Origin: Hydractinia symbiolongicarpus
Taxonomy: Eukaryota; Cnidaria; Hydrozoa; Anthoathecata; Hydractiniidae
DNA: 64,000 nucleotides
Direction: 5' to 3'
NCBI RefSeq assembly: GCF_029227915.1
Contig: NC_079882.1
Location: 10,480,001-10,544,000, forward strand
Shown here: in pieces, positions 49,101-60,850 of the stretch
Layout of the letters: each line of letters starts with the position of its first letter
How positions within the stretch are numbered: position 1 is the first letter of the stretch
Program-made: the position numbers and the translations under genes
The notes under the pieces: model-generated
What the model was told of the DNA's origin: nothing
Seen by the model: the letters and a program-made list of their open reading frames with translations, nothing else
Database searches by the model: none

Positions 49101-50964
49101 AAAATTGACAAGTTCATCTCCAGAATTTTTTCAGCTTTTTTATATCTGTGGAGAAACAGCAATACTTAATGTTGCAAACATCATGATTAGCTTGTAAACT
49201 ACTTTTGACAAACATCCACAAATCACAACAATAACTACAATCAAATAAAGTTAATAACCTAAAAATTTGATTACATTTGAAATTTATTTTGTAACTTGCT
49301 AATACAGGTCTAGTTTATTAAGCCACAAATTTTGTACGTTGTGATAAAAAAGGTTATTTTTTAAATTTCAGTTAAATAGGAATTAAAAAAACTCCCTATT
49401 GATTGAATTTATGTGGTAATGTGATATTTTGCGGACCAAAATTATGAAAAACCAAAGAATATGGTAGCCAATGATATAGTTGGATAAGAGACTGGTGATT
49501 TAGCTATTCCCTTTCCTTAAAAATCAAAACAGAAATGACGACTTCAGCATAAATACATAAATTCAAGTTGTTTGTTAGCATTGAATATGGATGTCTATAT
49601 GTCTGGCTATATGTCTGAAGGCAACAAGTAAATTGGAAGAAAAGCACCATTCCTTAACTTTTGTTTGAGCTTCATAGTCTTCTGACGAAAGTATATCTAA
49701 AAGTTGTTCTAAAATAACGAACTTATCTTAAGAGCTTCTATGGCAAGGTTTTCTTCCATGATATATTCCCTTTTTTCATGTTAACATCTTTTTTGAGGAT
49801 TCAAAATGGTGTTGCCAAAACAAAGTTTGCCTACTGACATTCAGTGTGCCAATGATTTACGTTAAAAATGCTTTCATTGTAGATATCAGCTCAAGAAAGT
49901 CGGAGACGAAAAAAAGAATATGTAGATTCACTGGAGGCAAGGTAAATATCTCGTTTGCTCTCTAACAAATTTTTAATTTACCTCTTCATAAGTTACAAAC
50001 TCTTTTTTATAACGTTAGATTGAAGCAAAGAGACCAGGAAAAGAATCTCTTGAAAGATAAAGTAACTGAGTTGGAAGATAAAGTTAGGTAACGCAAACTT
50101 TATTCTTAATTATGTATTTAGACTGTAATATTACAACACTGCTTTCCTTTCCTCGATACTAAACGATTTATACTATTCAAATTTAGAATGTTGGTTGATG
50201 AGCTTTTTGCGTTGAAACAAAAGCAACACAACGAAGAACTTTCAACATCACTAAATGATGACGAAAACTCACGTGCAAAATTTCAGCCGAAATGCATTTC
50301 TCAAATAAGCAGAGCCACGCAGACTGGAATCTGTTTACTTTGGTAAGACATTAAATATTGTTTGTTACCTGCAGCCAAACAGGTATGACCTGCAGCTAAA
50401 CAGGTATGCGAATTTAATGCACTGTTAACATGGGATTTCTTTTATTTTAGTTTTTTTAACCGTTCTAAAAATACAAGCGAGTGTCACAATGATATGGAGA
50501 ATGATATGGAAATAAATAATCAGGACATGAAAAACGGACAGGAGTTTTTCTCAACTTATCAATCAATAAATGATAGCATGTCGACACAGAGCTCATTATC
50601 AGATTTTGATGTCAATGTAGAAGATGATGAAACTATGACACCATCTTTTCGAGAAAATCATCTTGTTCGAAGATCAGCTTCTCCAGATGATGAAATAAAG
50701 TTTAGGAAAGAAAGGCCAGCGTCTGCTGATGGAGAACTGCAATTCACAAGAAACAAACCTACCGTTAAAGCTCCCGAAAGCTTGCAGGACGGAAGCTGTC
50801 AAACTATGATTTATGATAACTCGCCCCATGTAAAATATCGCCAACTGGAAACTCGCTTTTACGAGAAACAACAATACACATCATCGGAAGGTCCTGGGGA
50901 TGATGTATTCTTTGATAATGCTGGACAATATGTTCGTAGACCAGGAAGTGCGGCAGTAAGATAG
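46058..50964 (+). CDS. CREB3/OASIS-like bZIP transcription factor lacking the membrane segment
   Basis: Exons 46058-46177, 47232-47360, 48965-49012, 49883-49941, 50019-50087, 50187-50342 and 50451-50964 join with GT-AG borders and matching phases. From the ATG at 47277 (context CACCATGG) the product is 309 residues; with exon 46058 open in frame it would be longer. Basic region KKARRRMKNKISAQESRRRK has N-x7-R and the CREB3/ATF6-type 'NK-I-S-A-Q-E-S-R' core. The zipper has Leu at five of six d positions (one is Arg). After the zipper comes ATQTGICLL, matching the start of the CREB3L membrane helix, but the next exon reads CFFNRSKNTSECHND, so no helix forms. The C-terminus is acidic and Ser-rich (SMSTQSSLSDFDVNVEDDE). 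The role inferred is a nuclear DNA-binding regulator not released by membrane proteolysis. Confidence 0.85.
46895..46902. promoter_or_regulatory. Consensus CRE palindrome TGACGTCA in the bZIP intron
   Basis: An exact 8-bp CRE in the intron before the exon that holds the strong-context ATG, with AGTGACGTTG 25 bp upstream. It could belong to an internal promoter. Only the motif is seen. Confidence 0.35.
47232..47360 (+). CDS. bZIP exon with likely start codon
   Basis: Phase 0 to phase 0, with the ATG at 47277-47279 in an optimal animal context. Encodes MVPLRNSTYSSSSEMGADTE and onward, Ser-rich and acidic. Confidence 0.72.
48616..48653. repeat. Two tandem 19-bp near-palindromes
   Basis: ACAAGCTCACGAGCTTGTA occurs twice in a row; each is almost its own reverse complement. 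It lies in a bZIP intron. Confidence 0.85.
48965..49012 (+). CDS. bZIP exon: N-terminal half of basic region
   Basis: 48 nt encoding LDAEEMKKARRRMKNK, phase 0 at both ends, with donor GTAATT. Confidence 0.85.
49883..49941 (+). CDS. bZIP exon: DNA-contact half of basic region
   Basis: Encodes ISAQESRRRKKEYVDSLEA, the DNA-contacting residues and first zipper Leu. Confidence 0.88.
50019..50087 (+). CDS. bZIP exon: leucine zipper part 1
   Basis: Encodes LKQRDQEKNLLKDKVTELED and onward, a charged coiled coil. Confidence 0.87.
50187..50342 (+). CDS. bZIP exon: zipper end and broken membrane-helix start
   Basis: MLVDELFALKQKQ ends the zipper. A polar linker leads to SRATQTGICLL at the donor GTAAGA. 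If the intron is retained, translation stops one codon later. Confidence 0.85.
50372..50416 (+). repeat. Tandem 22-nt repeat with splice-like signals in bZIP intron
   Basis: ACCTGCAGCCAAACAGGTATG and ACCTGCAGCTAAACAGGTATG lie next to each other. Each contains an acceptor-like CTGCAG, 8 nt and a donor-like GTATG. Confidence 0.7.
50451..50964 (+). CDS. bZIP last exon, hydrophilic C-terminus
   Basis: 171 codons to TAG at 50962. Ser, Asp and Glu rich with a basic patch (ENHLVRRSASPDDEIKFRKE). RRSAS is a fair basophilic kinase site. No transmembrane stretch and no site-1-protease-like R-x-x-L next to a helix. Confidence 0.85.
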
Positions 50965-51454
50965 GTTCTTTAAACACGAAATGTAGATAATCTTTGTTTA
51001 TGCTGTTTTTTATTTTGTAAATATTAGCTATTTCTAAATAGTATGAGCTTGTGATGACAAACATGAAATTTTCAAAATTAAATGCTCCATTTCATTATGA
51101 GTCCTCTTTGCTGTTGATTAGACAATTTTTTACTTTATCTACTTCAATTCGGAGGGTAGAAACAACAAAACAGCAATTTGCCTAGAGTTCTGCTCGTATC
51201 AGAATTTTTTCTCCAAAGTTTGGCAACTTTAGAATTAGTCCATGTGCTAGGTAACTCAGACAATGAACCTTGAAACGAAACCGCAGCTTCCCGCTTATGT
51301 TTTTATTCTTTTTTGCATTCATTTAAAGCAATGTTTTTTTTTATTTTTGTGTGTCACGCAAACATCTGCAGAATGCACTGATATGATTGCAATGGACTCT
51401 GTCTATCTCAAAACTAACAAGGAGTCGAAAAACAGATTCGAGAATAAAAATATA
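50965..51454. other. 3' flank of the bZIP gene
   Basis: Probable 3' UTR, with an ATTAAA near 51078 as a possible poly(A) signal. Otherwise nothing seen. Confidence 0.4.
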
Positions 51455-51545
51455 CAAACTCATCCCCAGGTTCAATCATTTTTGACATCGGTATTACCAC
51501 CGTCTTGATGTCAAAAATATACAAAATATCCCGGGAATGAGTTTG
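51455..51545. mobile_element. MITE family A, copy
   Basis: Ends CAAACTCATCCCCAGGTTC and TCCCGGGAATGAGTTTGG, with an inner hairpin (TTTTTGACATCG and GATGTCAAAAA). Confidence 0.65.
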
Positions 51546-53111
51546 GAGATTGTAATCAGATATATAGAGAATGTTACGGTCGTTGTTGTGAACTTTATTC
51601 TTTGTGCTTCATGTTTTTAAAGTTTGACCAACACCAGCCTTCTTTTTGTAGGGGCACTGGTAGTAAATGAAAATGTTAAGAAGCTGTTATAGGTTTCTGT
51701 GTTATTATAAAAATATATAATTTATTAAGTATTTGTCTTTTTAATTGATATCCACTTTTAATGAAACATTAATGACCTCTGGAACATCTACCAACGAATT
51801 ATTCATAACTAACAAGAAAGTCTCTCCATATACTAACTTGACATGGCATTTCGATCTCCAGTTAAGTTTGCATAAACGGTATCGAGCATGTCAAAATTCT
51901 TTAACAGAACAGAGGTTTAATCAGTATTTTCCTACCAAATTAGTATAAGAAAATCCCATAAAAACACGCTTTTTCACAACTCATTAGCAGTTCCCTGCGA
52001 CATGACCTTTTGTTGTTACCATTCAAAGTTATAAAAACTTTACTGTTTTATTTTTTTTAAATAAATTTGCTAAAAAAAATTTGCTACGACGGGCGTATTT
52101 TTGTGGAATTTAAAGACCAAATTTTTTTACGGATAAACAGTCAGTCTATATCAAAAATTTTCGGTTGTCCGTCTCTGCGCAATCTTCTAGCCGTGCTATA
52201 GACACAGTAAATGTTATATGCGATATATAAGAGAACGGGTCAGTGCATATATCCACGTGTCACCAACTAATAATAGTCTATAATGTAGTGCTTGCTGTCT
52301 GATGCGAGCCAAAAATAGTAGCGGCAAGTAGCGACTGCTGAATTACCTTGGATTTTCCTGTGAATAATTTTAGAATGACATTGAAATATTCTCATATTAG
52401 CATGGGGCAGCGTATAACGCTTGCTAAACCTTCGCATGGCAAACCGTAAATGCGCATACGTCATTTTACGGCCACCATAGTTGGTCAAAACACGCTGCAA
52501 ACAAGAATTATTTGCTTAAATGTAAATTTAGACATATCATTAAGCGCACACTTGTGCAGCGTTTTGTAATAAATGGCTCATTTTGGAATACCTGTCGCAT
52601 TTTGTAACGACAAAAACAGCTCATTTTGGAATAAAAAGCTAACGGGTTTTGAAATCATGTTTTAGTCATTCTGTTGTCTATTACATTTGTTCCACAGTTC
52701 TTTGGGTACCTAACTTTGTTGTTTAATGGAAAGAGTAACTTTTTATTTTCATTTACAACTAATTTTACCTTGTAAATTTCACCAAGAAAATCACTAGAAT
52801 ATGTAATTTCACTAAGTTTTATTAGAAGAAGAGCCGATAATTCTATTACAAAAACCGTAGATTTACTTAAACTTTTACATGTTTTGACTTGTCCTAATTA
52901 TTTAGGCCACAACAAAAGGTTAGTCCAAAAGCGTATTGATTGTCCGCTAAAAGACGGGTTTTTATTTAATGAATCGTAACGTGCAGAATGCTTAATGATG
53001 GTGTTCTTAATTTTCACACAAGTTTAAACCTATTCCAAATGCATTCGCTAAAATAATAAAATGAGTAACCTTATTACAGTTTCTTAAACAGTGTTTTCAG
53101 ATGCAACGCGA
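51546..53111. other. Intergenic, nothing firm
   Basis: A GC-richer stretch near 52180-52500 has a minus-strand open frame that I do not recognise. No exon signals support it. Confidence 0.3.
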
Positions 53112-53203
53112 CCAAGGTCGTTCCCGGCGCCTGTTGTCATTTTTTTATATTGCCGTCTTGATATAAGAAATGATTCAAGATGCCCTGCCTGGGGACGACG
53201 TTG
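53112..53203. mobile_element. MITE family A, copy
   Basis: Left CCAAGGTCGTTCCCGGCGCC and right CTGGGGACGACGTTG. The inner CGCCTGTTGTCA matches the long copy at 32558. A half terminus follows at about 53290. Confidence 0.65.
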
Positions 53204-53539
53204 CAACGCGATATGTAGAGCCGTGATATATTCGTTACTTATTAAAACGTATGCCGCTCGTCCACAGAGTTTCCTGCCTTTTTTATCTCATATAAACCCT
53301 GGGGACTTTCTTTCTCAGCTGGACTGACAGCATAGGGTGCGTTGGTGAAATACTTTTGTGTGTGTCGAGCTATCACAAGAAAAGGGGTGTGGATTCCACC
53401 ATCAACAACTCACTCGATAGGCCTAAAACTGAGGGACAATCTTCTGTGGTGTCTCAAAAATGGGTGCACAAAATGATAAAGTTATTTGTTACGATAACGT
53501 GCACTAAATTTGTAAATTATTTTGAATTCTGTTGACAAC

Positions 53540-53613
53540 TGATCTCGTACCCAGGTCCCATTTTCGTTATACTTATATTGGCAGTAAAAAAGGGGTCCCG
53601 AGGACAAGGTTGG
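53540..53613. mobile_element. MITE family A, copy
   Basis: Left TGATCTCGTACCCAGGTCCC and right GGGGTCCCGAGGACAAGGTTGG-like ends about 74 bp apart. Confidence 0.6.
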
Positions 53614-53716
53614 TTGACAAAAACATAACATTACGGAAAAGCACCTTTTTTCATCATGCTGGTTAAAATTCTTTTTAATTCATTTGTTTTGTTTGTTTTC
53701 TTTGCAATGAAAAGGA

Positions 53717-53814
53717 CAACCTCATACCAAGGGTCGTGTGGCCCCTGATTCGTTTTAACAGAGCAGCCGTTATCAAATTTATCAATAAGGCAAAATGCCT
53801 TGGGAATGAGGTTG
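53717..53814. mobile_element. MITE family A, copy
   Basis: Left CAACCTCATACCAAGGGTC and right GCCTTGGGAATGAGGTTG. Confidence 0.65.
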
Positions 53815-56800
53815 ATGAAAAGGAGTCTCCTTTCATGGAGTGGTTGGACTTTTTCTTGTACTTTTATACTGTTGTTGATTAGGGATACTCCAACATTTAA
53901 AGTCCAGGTTCCTTTGTGCAACATGTTGCCACTTCGCAATGTATTTTTTAAAACACGTCCGATTTTATTCGTGTTTTTTAAAAAAGCTTTTCGTTTCACT
54001 ATCACCAATGGTTTTCACACAAATTGTGTATACGAAGTTTGTTTTACGTTGAGTTCACTAACACTGTAGAAAACACATCATTGAGTTTTGAATAACAACA
54101 AAAATTGTCATGGACGAAAAACTGTTCTTAATGCTTGGTTTGAATAATTTATGCATGCTAAAACGAATAAATTACATTTCCTGATAATTTATTTATCAGG
54201 TAATGAGGAATGGATGAATCGAATACGTATTTAGCAACTAAATAAAACATAAAAAAAATTGTTAGTTTTTATGAGATGCTAGAGGAAAAGCAATGAAAAA
54301 TAAAAAAGAGACAAAAATTTAGGGTTTTACAATGATGAAAGACGAAAAACTCGTTCACGTTTATCTTGTAAGTCAGTTTAATTTTTATTTTTACTGCTTT
54401 AGAGTGCATGCATAATTTTTCTTAGGCATCTTAAACAAAAAGATGAATTTCTTCACAACGTATTAAAATTGCAACAGTGCGCGAAGGGTTTGCTACTTGA
54501 AGCTTGATTTACAACAATTGTTCTGCTAAATATCTTTTTGTTATAGTAAAGTATTTTCGTTTCTGTTCACAAATAAAAAGGTTAAAAGTTGAAAAAAATT
54601 TCAATTTTTAGTTTGAACCAGAACGGAAGATTTATCAACCAATTGGACTCCAGAAATCACAATTTCTGATCTCATCTGATCTTTTCTATTTTTGAGTAAA
54701 AACCTAGCTTAACTTCCTGTGGTAATATATATCGTGGGCGAATCCAGAAGCCGTGAACACATCATGAAATACTATAATTTTTTTATTAAGTGCAAAATCT
54801 TTCTTTCTGAACGATTTATTTCTGCAACACAGTTATGCTCACTGTCCGTCAATGAAATCAAAAATTAGAAATTGGGAGTGTCAAAAATTACCAGGAGGTT
54901 TCACGTTTTTTCACGTTGTGAGTTCTCATTTGTCACTTGTGCAGGGACCGTCTCTATTTATATTATTTTGTTCTTCCGACTTAGATTTTATCTTGGAGGA
55001 CGTCTTTTCTCTAAGATTCTATCAATCATACCACAATGGTCTGGCAGGTGTTTATATAGAGACTTAATTTGTGAATAAATTATCATAGATTTGTGAATAA
55101 ATTATCATAGATTTGTGAATAAATTATTCCTACATTGACGTCACACATGCCATTTCCCCAACTTTGCAATAAATTGTACGAAAGTTTCTATTCTAATGAT
55201 AAAGATAAAAAGATTCTTCAGAAATAATAATGTTTTAATGACATTAGACTTGCTAAATCTTTAGAACATGGCATTTATAGATTGTACAGGTGAATCAAAA
55301 AATAAAATGACGTCATTAAGATCGGAATGACCTAATTTCGCTGGATCGATATTTTCGTCAAATTTGGTCGGTACTTTATCCCTAGGACCTACATATCTCC
55401 TTAGCCACACTTTACTAACCGCATGGTAACGAACACAAATGTAATAGATAATTTACAACAAAACAACAGTGTACAACACTCATACGTGCATGCTTGGAGG
55501 AAAGAATACGTATCCTCCAATATATATATCCTCCAAGGTGCATGTCAGCACTTCTTAAGGACACTATGTACGCCACTATCAGCGCAACATTACTGTATTA
55601 CACGTTGTGTGTGGTTCACAACAAGCTGCATATGCACTAGTTGCGGTGTAAACATTAGATTTGGTTCTTGCTTAAAGTATTTAAAAGCGGAGACTCAAAA
55701 TCCACAATGCATTCTCTGTGTTTCACTGCACACGTAAAAGGTACCAGTAGGACTCTCATTCTTCCTTTTTTTAAGCCTATTTGTCGGATAGCTTTCATAC
55801 ATTATGTTAACAAAAAAGCATCATCACTAAAACCACTCAGCAGCATTGTTTTTTTATATTCTCCACGCGAAGCTTCTCTTCGGTGTAGTCTTTTATTTTC
55901 TAATTTTTGTTAGATCTAAATTACTAGTACAAGATTAACACCATATTCCTCGACGAAAATAAACTTATAAATTGCATCTACTAAGGCCATGAGCGCAATG
56001 CTATAAAAGATTTCGTAGTTGTTGTAAGTTGAATCACGGTTCCCGTCAATTGTACCAAAACAGTTTGGAAATTGTTATTTCAGTTCATGATCAGCAATAC
56101 TTTTCGCCCGCTCCTATCCAACATTTCTGGAAAGTGTTCCTTTAGTCAAGGAAAATCTTCAAGTGCGTTGTGGAACCGAGTCAAAAAGAAAAATCTAAGC
56201 GGTAGTACGCCAAAATATTTCGAGAAATTGTAAACATAGCATAGCCTGTTTCTGCGAAGGCAGACTTTCATAGTAAAAGGCTTTTACTTTGATTAACTCA
56301 AGAAGATGTCATTCTCGCGATATTTTTATTGAATCAACTGCGTAACCGTCTTCATGACATTTTTTATCAAGGCATTTAGGCAGGAGTATAACGACGACGC
56401 CGTCGCATGTTGTTTACGTATCTTTCATTGTTGTTTATATCTGCGTATATAAACATTGAGTAATTTCAAATTTTGCAGCAACAAATATCTTATGTCTACA
56501 TCCGTTCTGTTTTGCAACAGCATGTAAAATAGCCAAATGGAAATGGTCGCAGCTCTTTTCACGACAGGGCGCAAAGTTCCGCTGGTATGCATGGAAACAC
56601 CTTTCAATAAGAAGCTTTCCTATTCTTGATTAAACGCGTCCTCCATTTTTTTTTCCAATAAACGTTCCCTGTAATAGACACCTCCTCTGATAAATTTTCG
56701 TAACTCTAAAATGTGTTTAGTAAAAACACGTTTTGGAGTTACGCAAATTTTCTGAACAACATTAACGTTTTGCGATATTTGAAAATTTTAAATCTACCTA

Positions 56801-56858
56801 AATTTAACACAGTTTTAACCCCCGAAGCATCCAAATTTTAGATAACCTTGATTTTTTA
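53815..56858. other. Intergenic region without recognised genes
   Basis: Open frames near 54852-55078 and 55423-55913 show no family motif and lack splice support. A 22-bp tandem repeat lies at 55067-55127. Nothing else stands out. Confidence 0.3.
55067..55127. repeat. 22-bp tandem repeat, about 2.8 units
   Basis: ATTTGTGAATAAATTATCAT plus AG, repeated three times with the last unit cut short. Confidence 0.85.
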
Positions 56859-56965
56859 CAACCTTGCCCCCAGGGCATTCTGTATTTTTTCTGAAATCAG
56901 ACGACGGTACGAACGTGTTCGTCTCGCCGTCCTGAAAAATGACAACAGGCGCTGGGGAACAAGAC
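56859..56965. mobile_element. MITE family A, copy
   Basis: Left CAACCTTGCCCCCAGGGC and right GGCGCTGGGGAACAAGAC, with the inner GACGAC...CGCCGTC hairpin as in the long copy at 32558. Confidence 0.65.
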
Positions 56966-57439
56966 ACACAAAGCTGCCCCGCGCAGTATGTCTTGCATGC
57001 GGGTAATACATACGGGTCTTTGTTTACCTGTTTTGAGCGGGAGTACTTGACGCATGCACGTGTGCAGCCTCAAAATCTCTTTTAGAGGTGTTGCTTTTTT
57101 TTACCATTATTGTTCGACATTCAACATTGTACTTGGAAATTTTGAATACAATTATGATGGCATTTTCTAAACATATGTGCAAGTATTAGTGTATTAGTGT
57201 AAGTTAGAAAACTTCACTGAGAAACTATTGCACCAAGAATCCATTTGGAGGGATAGAATCTTTTGCTGCCACAAAATTAGATTCACTGTATAAAATGATA
57301 GTAATGCAGCAACCTTTACAAGCTTTGACCCATCAGATTTTTCAGACCTTGTTTATAAAACAGCGCAACTAAAACATCATCAGAAACAAGAAACAACCAT
57401 TCCACGGCCCTTGCATCCATTTACGATTCATTTAGCATT

Positions 57440-58228
57440 AATATGCCGCAAGAAGAGTTGAAAACAGCATGCGAAAAAGCATATAACATAAAAACGAATA
57501 TACTCATCAACAATACAATAACCCTGAAAACGCACAAGGAAACGGTCGTCTGATCCTTCATGGATGATAGACAGGGCTGGTAGAATAACAGCCTGGGTCG
57601 CCAAGGGGTGCTATACAAGAAACAGCGAGTCCTTTCTTCACAAAATTTTGAAGTATTCACAAATAAAAAAGAATAAATATACATTATATGGCACAAACTT
57701 GGAGAAAGAAGCACGTTCATTTTCATTGAAAATAAAAAATGACTACATCAGAATGATGCCAAAATCCTACAAAAATTAAAAAAGTGGGCCTTTTTGTCAA
57801 TATTGGTAAGTGTTTCCTTTAAAATTTTTTAACATTTTTACATCATTTGCAAAAACTAATACCTGTAAAATCTCTTACAATAATCTCTAAAACTTAACAC
57901 ACACAAAACGTAGATTCAATAGAAATTTCTATTGTAAGAATTAGTACTAACATGCATGTGGAAGACAATGACCAACTCTTTAACTTGAATTCGGCCTAGA
58001 AATTGGTCAGTTTACATGTCCAACATGTCTTGCAACAAATTGAAGGGAATGTACATTATGCATGTGCCACATAGCTATGCTAAGAACATGATATGTAATA
58101 AAATCTTTCCCCTGTTTGACTTTGCAATCAATATATATTCATAGTATCAACTTATTTTCAGATCTTGGTGCTCTTTTTCTCTGGTGGTTTATGTCTGTTA
58201 AGAAGACCAGTTCCAGAGAAGCTTAATG
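57440..58228 (+). other. Unrecognised coding-like fragments next to the copia insertion
   Basis: Reading MPQEELKTACEKAYNIKTN (frame 1), then after a shift RAGRITAWVAKGCYTRNSES to KNDYIRMMPKSYKN, gives about 110 residues of coding-like composition. A possible exon at 58162-58228 (AG acceptor, ILVLFFSGGLCLLRRPVPEK, GTATGA donor) follows a GTAAGT donor at 57805. I do not recognise the protein. Stops and frame changes suggest a decayed gene or an unknown transposon. Confidence 0.3.
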
Positions 58229-58274
58229 GTATGATGATTTCTTAATATTTATTTTCTGAATTACACCCTGAGTT

Positions 58275-58315
58275 CAGGCCTTTTCAGGAATGGTGTGTGA
58301 TCGCACGCGCGCACA
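58275..58315. repeat. End-like fragment of the 24167 DNA-transposon family
   Basis: CAGGCCTTTTCAGGAATGG followed by GATCGCACGCGCGCACA resembles one terminus of the element at 24167-25434. Confidence 0.45.
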
Positions 58316-58510
58316 CACGCCATGTTTGAATGTTCCTGTGCGAATAATATTCTGTTCAATGAAGGTGTAGGGGAATAATATATGTAGGGAAGCCGGATTT
58401 AATTTCTCCATTTTTTTCAATTTTTTTATTTTTTTCTAAGTTTTCTTTTCTTCCTCAATTGGTATAATAATTGGTATAATAAGGTCACTTGCTTGTTATT
58501 AAGATTTATG

Positions 58511-58599
58511 TGTTTACGTGCTCAACATTCTTATGTTTGTATTTAGATTAGGTATGTACTAACACATTGTGTTTCTTAATATATATTATCGATAAAACA
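58511..58599 (+). repeat. Copia 5' LTR (89 bp)
   Basis: Begins TGTTTAC and ends AAAACA. It shares TTCTTATGTTTGTATTTAGA and ATCGATAAAACA with the 3' LTR. Confidence 0.85.
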
Positions 58600-58600
58600 T

Positions 58601-58612
58601 TGGTAGCAGAGG
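58601..58612 (+). promoter_or_regulatory. Primer binding site for tRNA-iMet
   Basis: TGGTAGCAGAGG, one base after the LTR, is complementary to the 3' end of animal initiator methionine tRNA (CCTCTGCTACCA). Confidence 0.8.
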
Positions 58613-58648
58613 GTAGTTGCAGGAATAAGCGCATACAAGAACCCACCA

Positions 58649-59444
58649 TTGTTTAATAGCACCACAAAGCCATATGATCGACATGTTGAAGAGGTGCGGG
58701 GGTGGAGTATTGTCACAGATCTTGACAAGGATAAACAAGGTGTAGCACTTAATCTGGTTATGCCAGAGGAAGATCCAAGCGGTATACGTGACAAGATATT
58801 TAATGAAGTCAGATTAGAAAACCTAAATACAGAAGATGGAATTACGGTTTTGTTGAATTACATGAACAATCTTTTTTTAAAAGTTGAATTAAGTGAAACG
58901 TATGAAAGATATGTGAAATTTGAGCGTTATCAGCGTGAAAGTAGCCAAAAGATGGAAGATTGCATTCTTGAATTTAAGAGACTATATAACAGAATCAAAC
59001 ACAAAGAGAGTGTTAGCTTTTAAACTTCTTGAAGCATCTCAATTTTTCCTATGTTCCTATATCTCTGAAAAGGAAACACTATTCAACCAGACAAAATTTT
59101 CACTTAGAAAGTTTCATGGGGATCAAGCCATCCCAGAGGGAAAGGCAGTTGTCAATACACCCCCAATAAAATTGGAAAATAAAGAAGTGAATTTTACAAC
59201 AGATCGTTCCCGGCAGAATTTCCAACCTGGTGAATACAGACCTTATCACCAGTACAGTATGTATTCAGAACCACATAGAGGCAGTTTCAGACCAAAACAA
59301 AACTGGTATACACAAAATCCTTTGGATCAAAATGGTAGGCCCATTAAATGTGGACGTTGCGAATCTGTCATGCATCTCATGAGAGATTGCCCTCATAACA
59401 ACGAACACCAGAAACGTCTAATAATTTCTCTGAAGAGTCCTTGA
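58649..59444 (+). pseudogene. Copia Gag
   Basis: Two overlapping frames joined by a frameshift near 59000. The first gives a typical copia capsid stretch (NNLFLKVELSETYERYVKFE). The second ends with a C-x2-C-x4-H-x4-C knuckle (CGRCESVMHLMRDC). The expected ATG is altered: the reading frame opens at TTG 58649. Confidence 0.8.
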
Positions 59445-60060
59445 CGCTTTTTACAGGTTCTAAACCAAACGATATGTGCCTTTTATCATATGAAGCTAGA
59501 AATGCTGCTGTGTTGGACTCTGGCTGTACATCCACAGTTTCTGAAGCAAACTGGTTGGCTTGTTACCTAGAGTCTTTCCCTGAAGATCATCTTAAACAGG
59601 TTAACCGTACCCCCAGCACAAAGTTATTTAAGTTTGGAGGTAGTGAGACTAAAGCTTCTCTTGAAAGTGTTGAAATTGCATGTGTTGTGGCAGGACAATC
59701 GATTAGGATCAGAACTGATGTTGTTGACAGTGAAATTCCTCTTTTGTTAAGTAAAGAGGCTATAAAAAAAGCAAAAGTCAAACTTGATCTCGAAAATGAT
59801 AAAGCTTCCATTCTTGGTCGATTGGTAGATCTGGACTCCACATCATCAGGCCACTATTGTGTTCCTCTCTGGGAATCTTCAGTGGTGTTAGATAAATGCC
59901 TTTTTACTCAACTGGATAATTTGTCCATTAAGGAGAAAACAGACATGCTTCAAAATATCCACAAGCAGTCTGCTCATCCAACTTTGCTGAAGTTAAAAGC
60001 ATTATTGATCGATACAGGCTACTTGGATGAGGATTGTCAACCGATTTTGGAGGTGATTTA
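59441..60060 (+). pseudogene. Copia protease and start of integrase
   Basis: AAVLDSGCTSTVSEANWL carries the aspartic protease triad D-S-G. HKQSAHPTLLKLKALL belongs to the zinc-binding (HHCC) domain of the integrase, whose C-x2-C continues in another frame. Confidence 0.8.
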
Positions 60061-60850
60061 TTTAATTGTAGTACTTGCAAACAATTTTCTCGCACTCTTC
60101 CTCGTCCTGTTGTGTCACTGCCACTGGCCAAACGGTTTAACGAGACAGTGGCAATGGACCTAAAGCTTTGGAACAATTGCTACATCCTTTACTTAGTTGA
60201 CAAGTTAACTTGATTAACAATTGAGCAATGGCAAGCAACCAGCATTGGTAATAAATAAAGTGATGAAAATGTGGATAGGGGATGGACTGGGAACTCATAA
60301 GAAATTTATTACAGATAATGGTGGGGAATTTGCAAATCCACAGAAAATCTCAATGTTCATACCTGCACAACTGGTGCTGAGAGTCCTTGGCAGAACGGAT
60401 TATGTGAGCGCAACTATGTAGTTGTTGATCATTGTCTTTAAAAGATTCTTCATGATCAACCGGATGCACCTTCAGAAACAGCATTAGCCTGAGCCATCAA
60501 TGCCAAGAATTCTCTGCAGATGTGGTCAGGTTTCTCATCTTATCAGCTTGTGTATGGTCAACAGCCACATTTACTATCAGTAGTTGTAGATAAACCTCCA
60601 GCTCCCCATGGCACATCTGGGTCAATGGATGTCGTACAACATATAAACACGATGCATGCAGCCAGAAAAGCCTTTGTTGAAGCTGGGTCAGCAGAACGGT
60701 TTGCGACACAAATTACGATCAGCATTGCAGCAAGGTTTACAAAAGACAAGATTCAAACAAATGGCGAGACCGTGGTGTGGTGATTGGCCGGGACGGCAAA
60801 GTTATATTTGTGCAACATGGCAGCATTTACGTGAGGGTGTTGTTAATCTT
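60060..60850 (+). pseudogene. Copia integrase core
   Basis: Frame fragments give VAMDLK (first Asp), ITDNGGEFANPQ (second Asp) and SPWQNGLCERNY (Glu), the D-D-E set, followed by WSGFSSYQLVYGQQPHL typical of the domain end. Several stops interrupt it. Confidence 0.78.

Noticed and set aside
52267-52500. Minus-strand 77-codon frame in a GC-richer patch
   Set aside because: No family motif, splice support or neighbour; likely chance or part of an unknown repeat.
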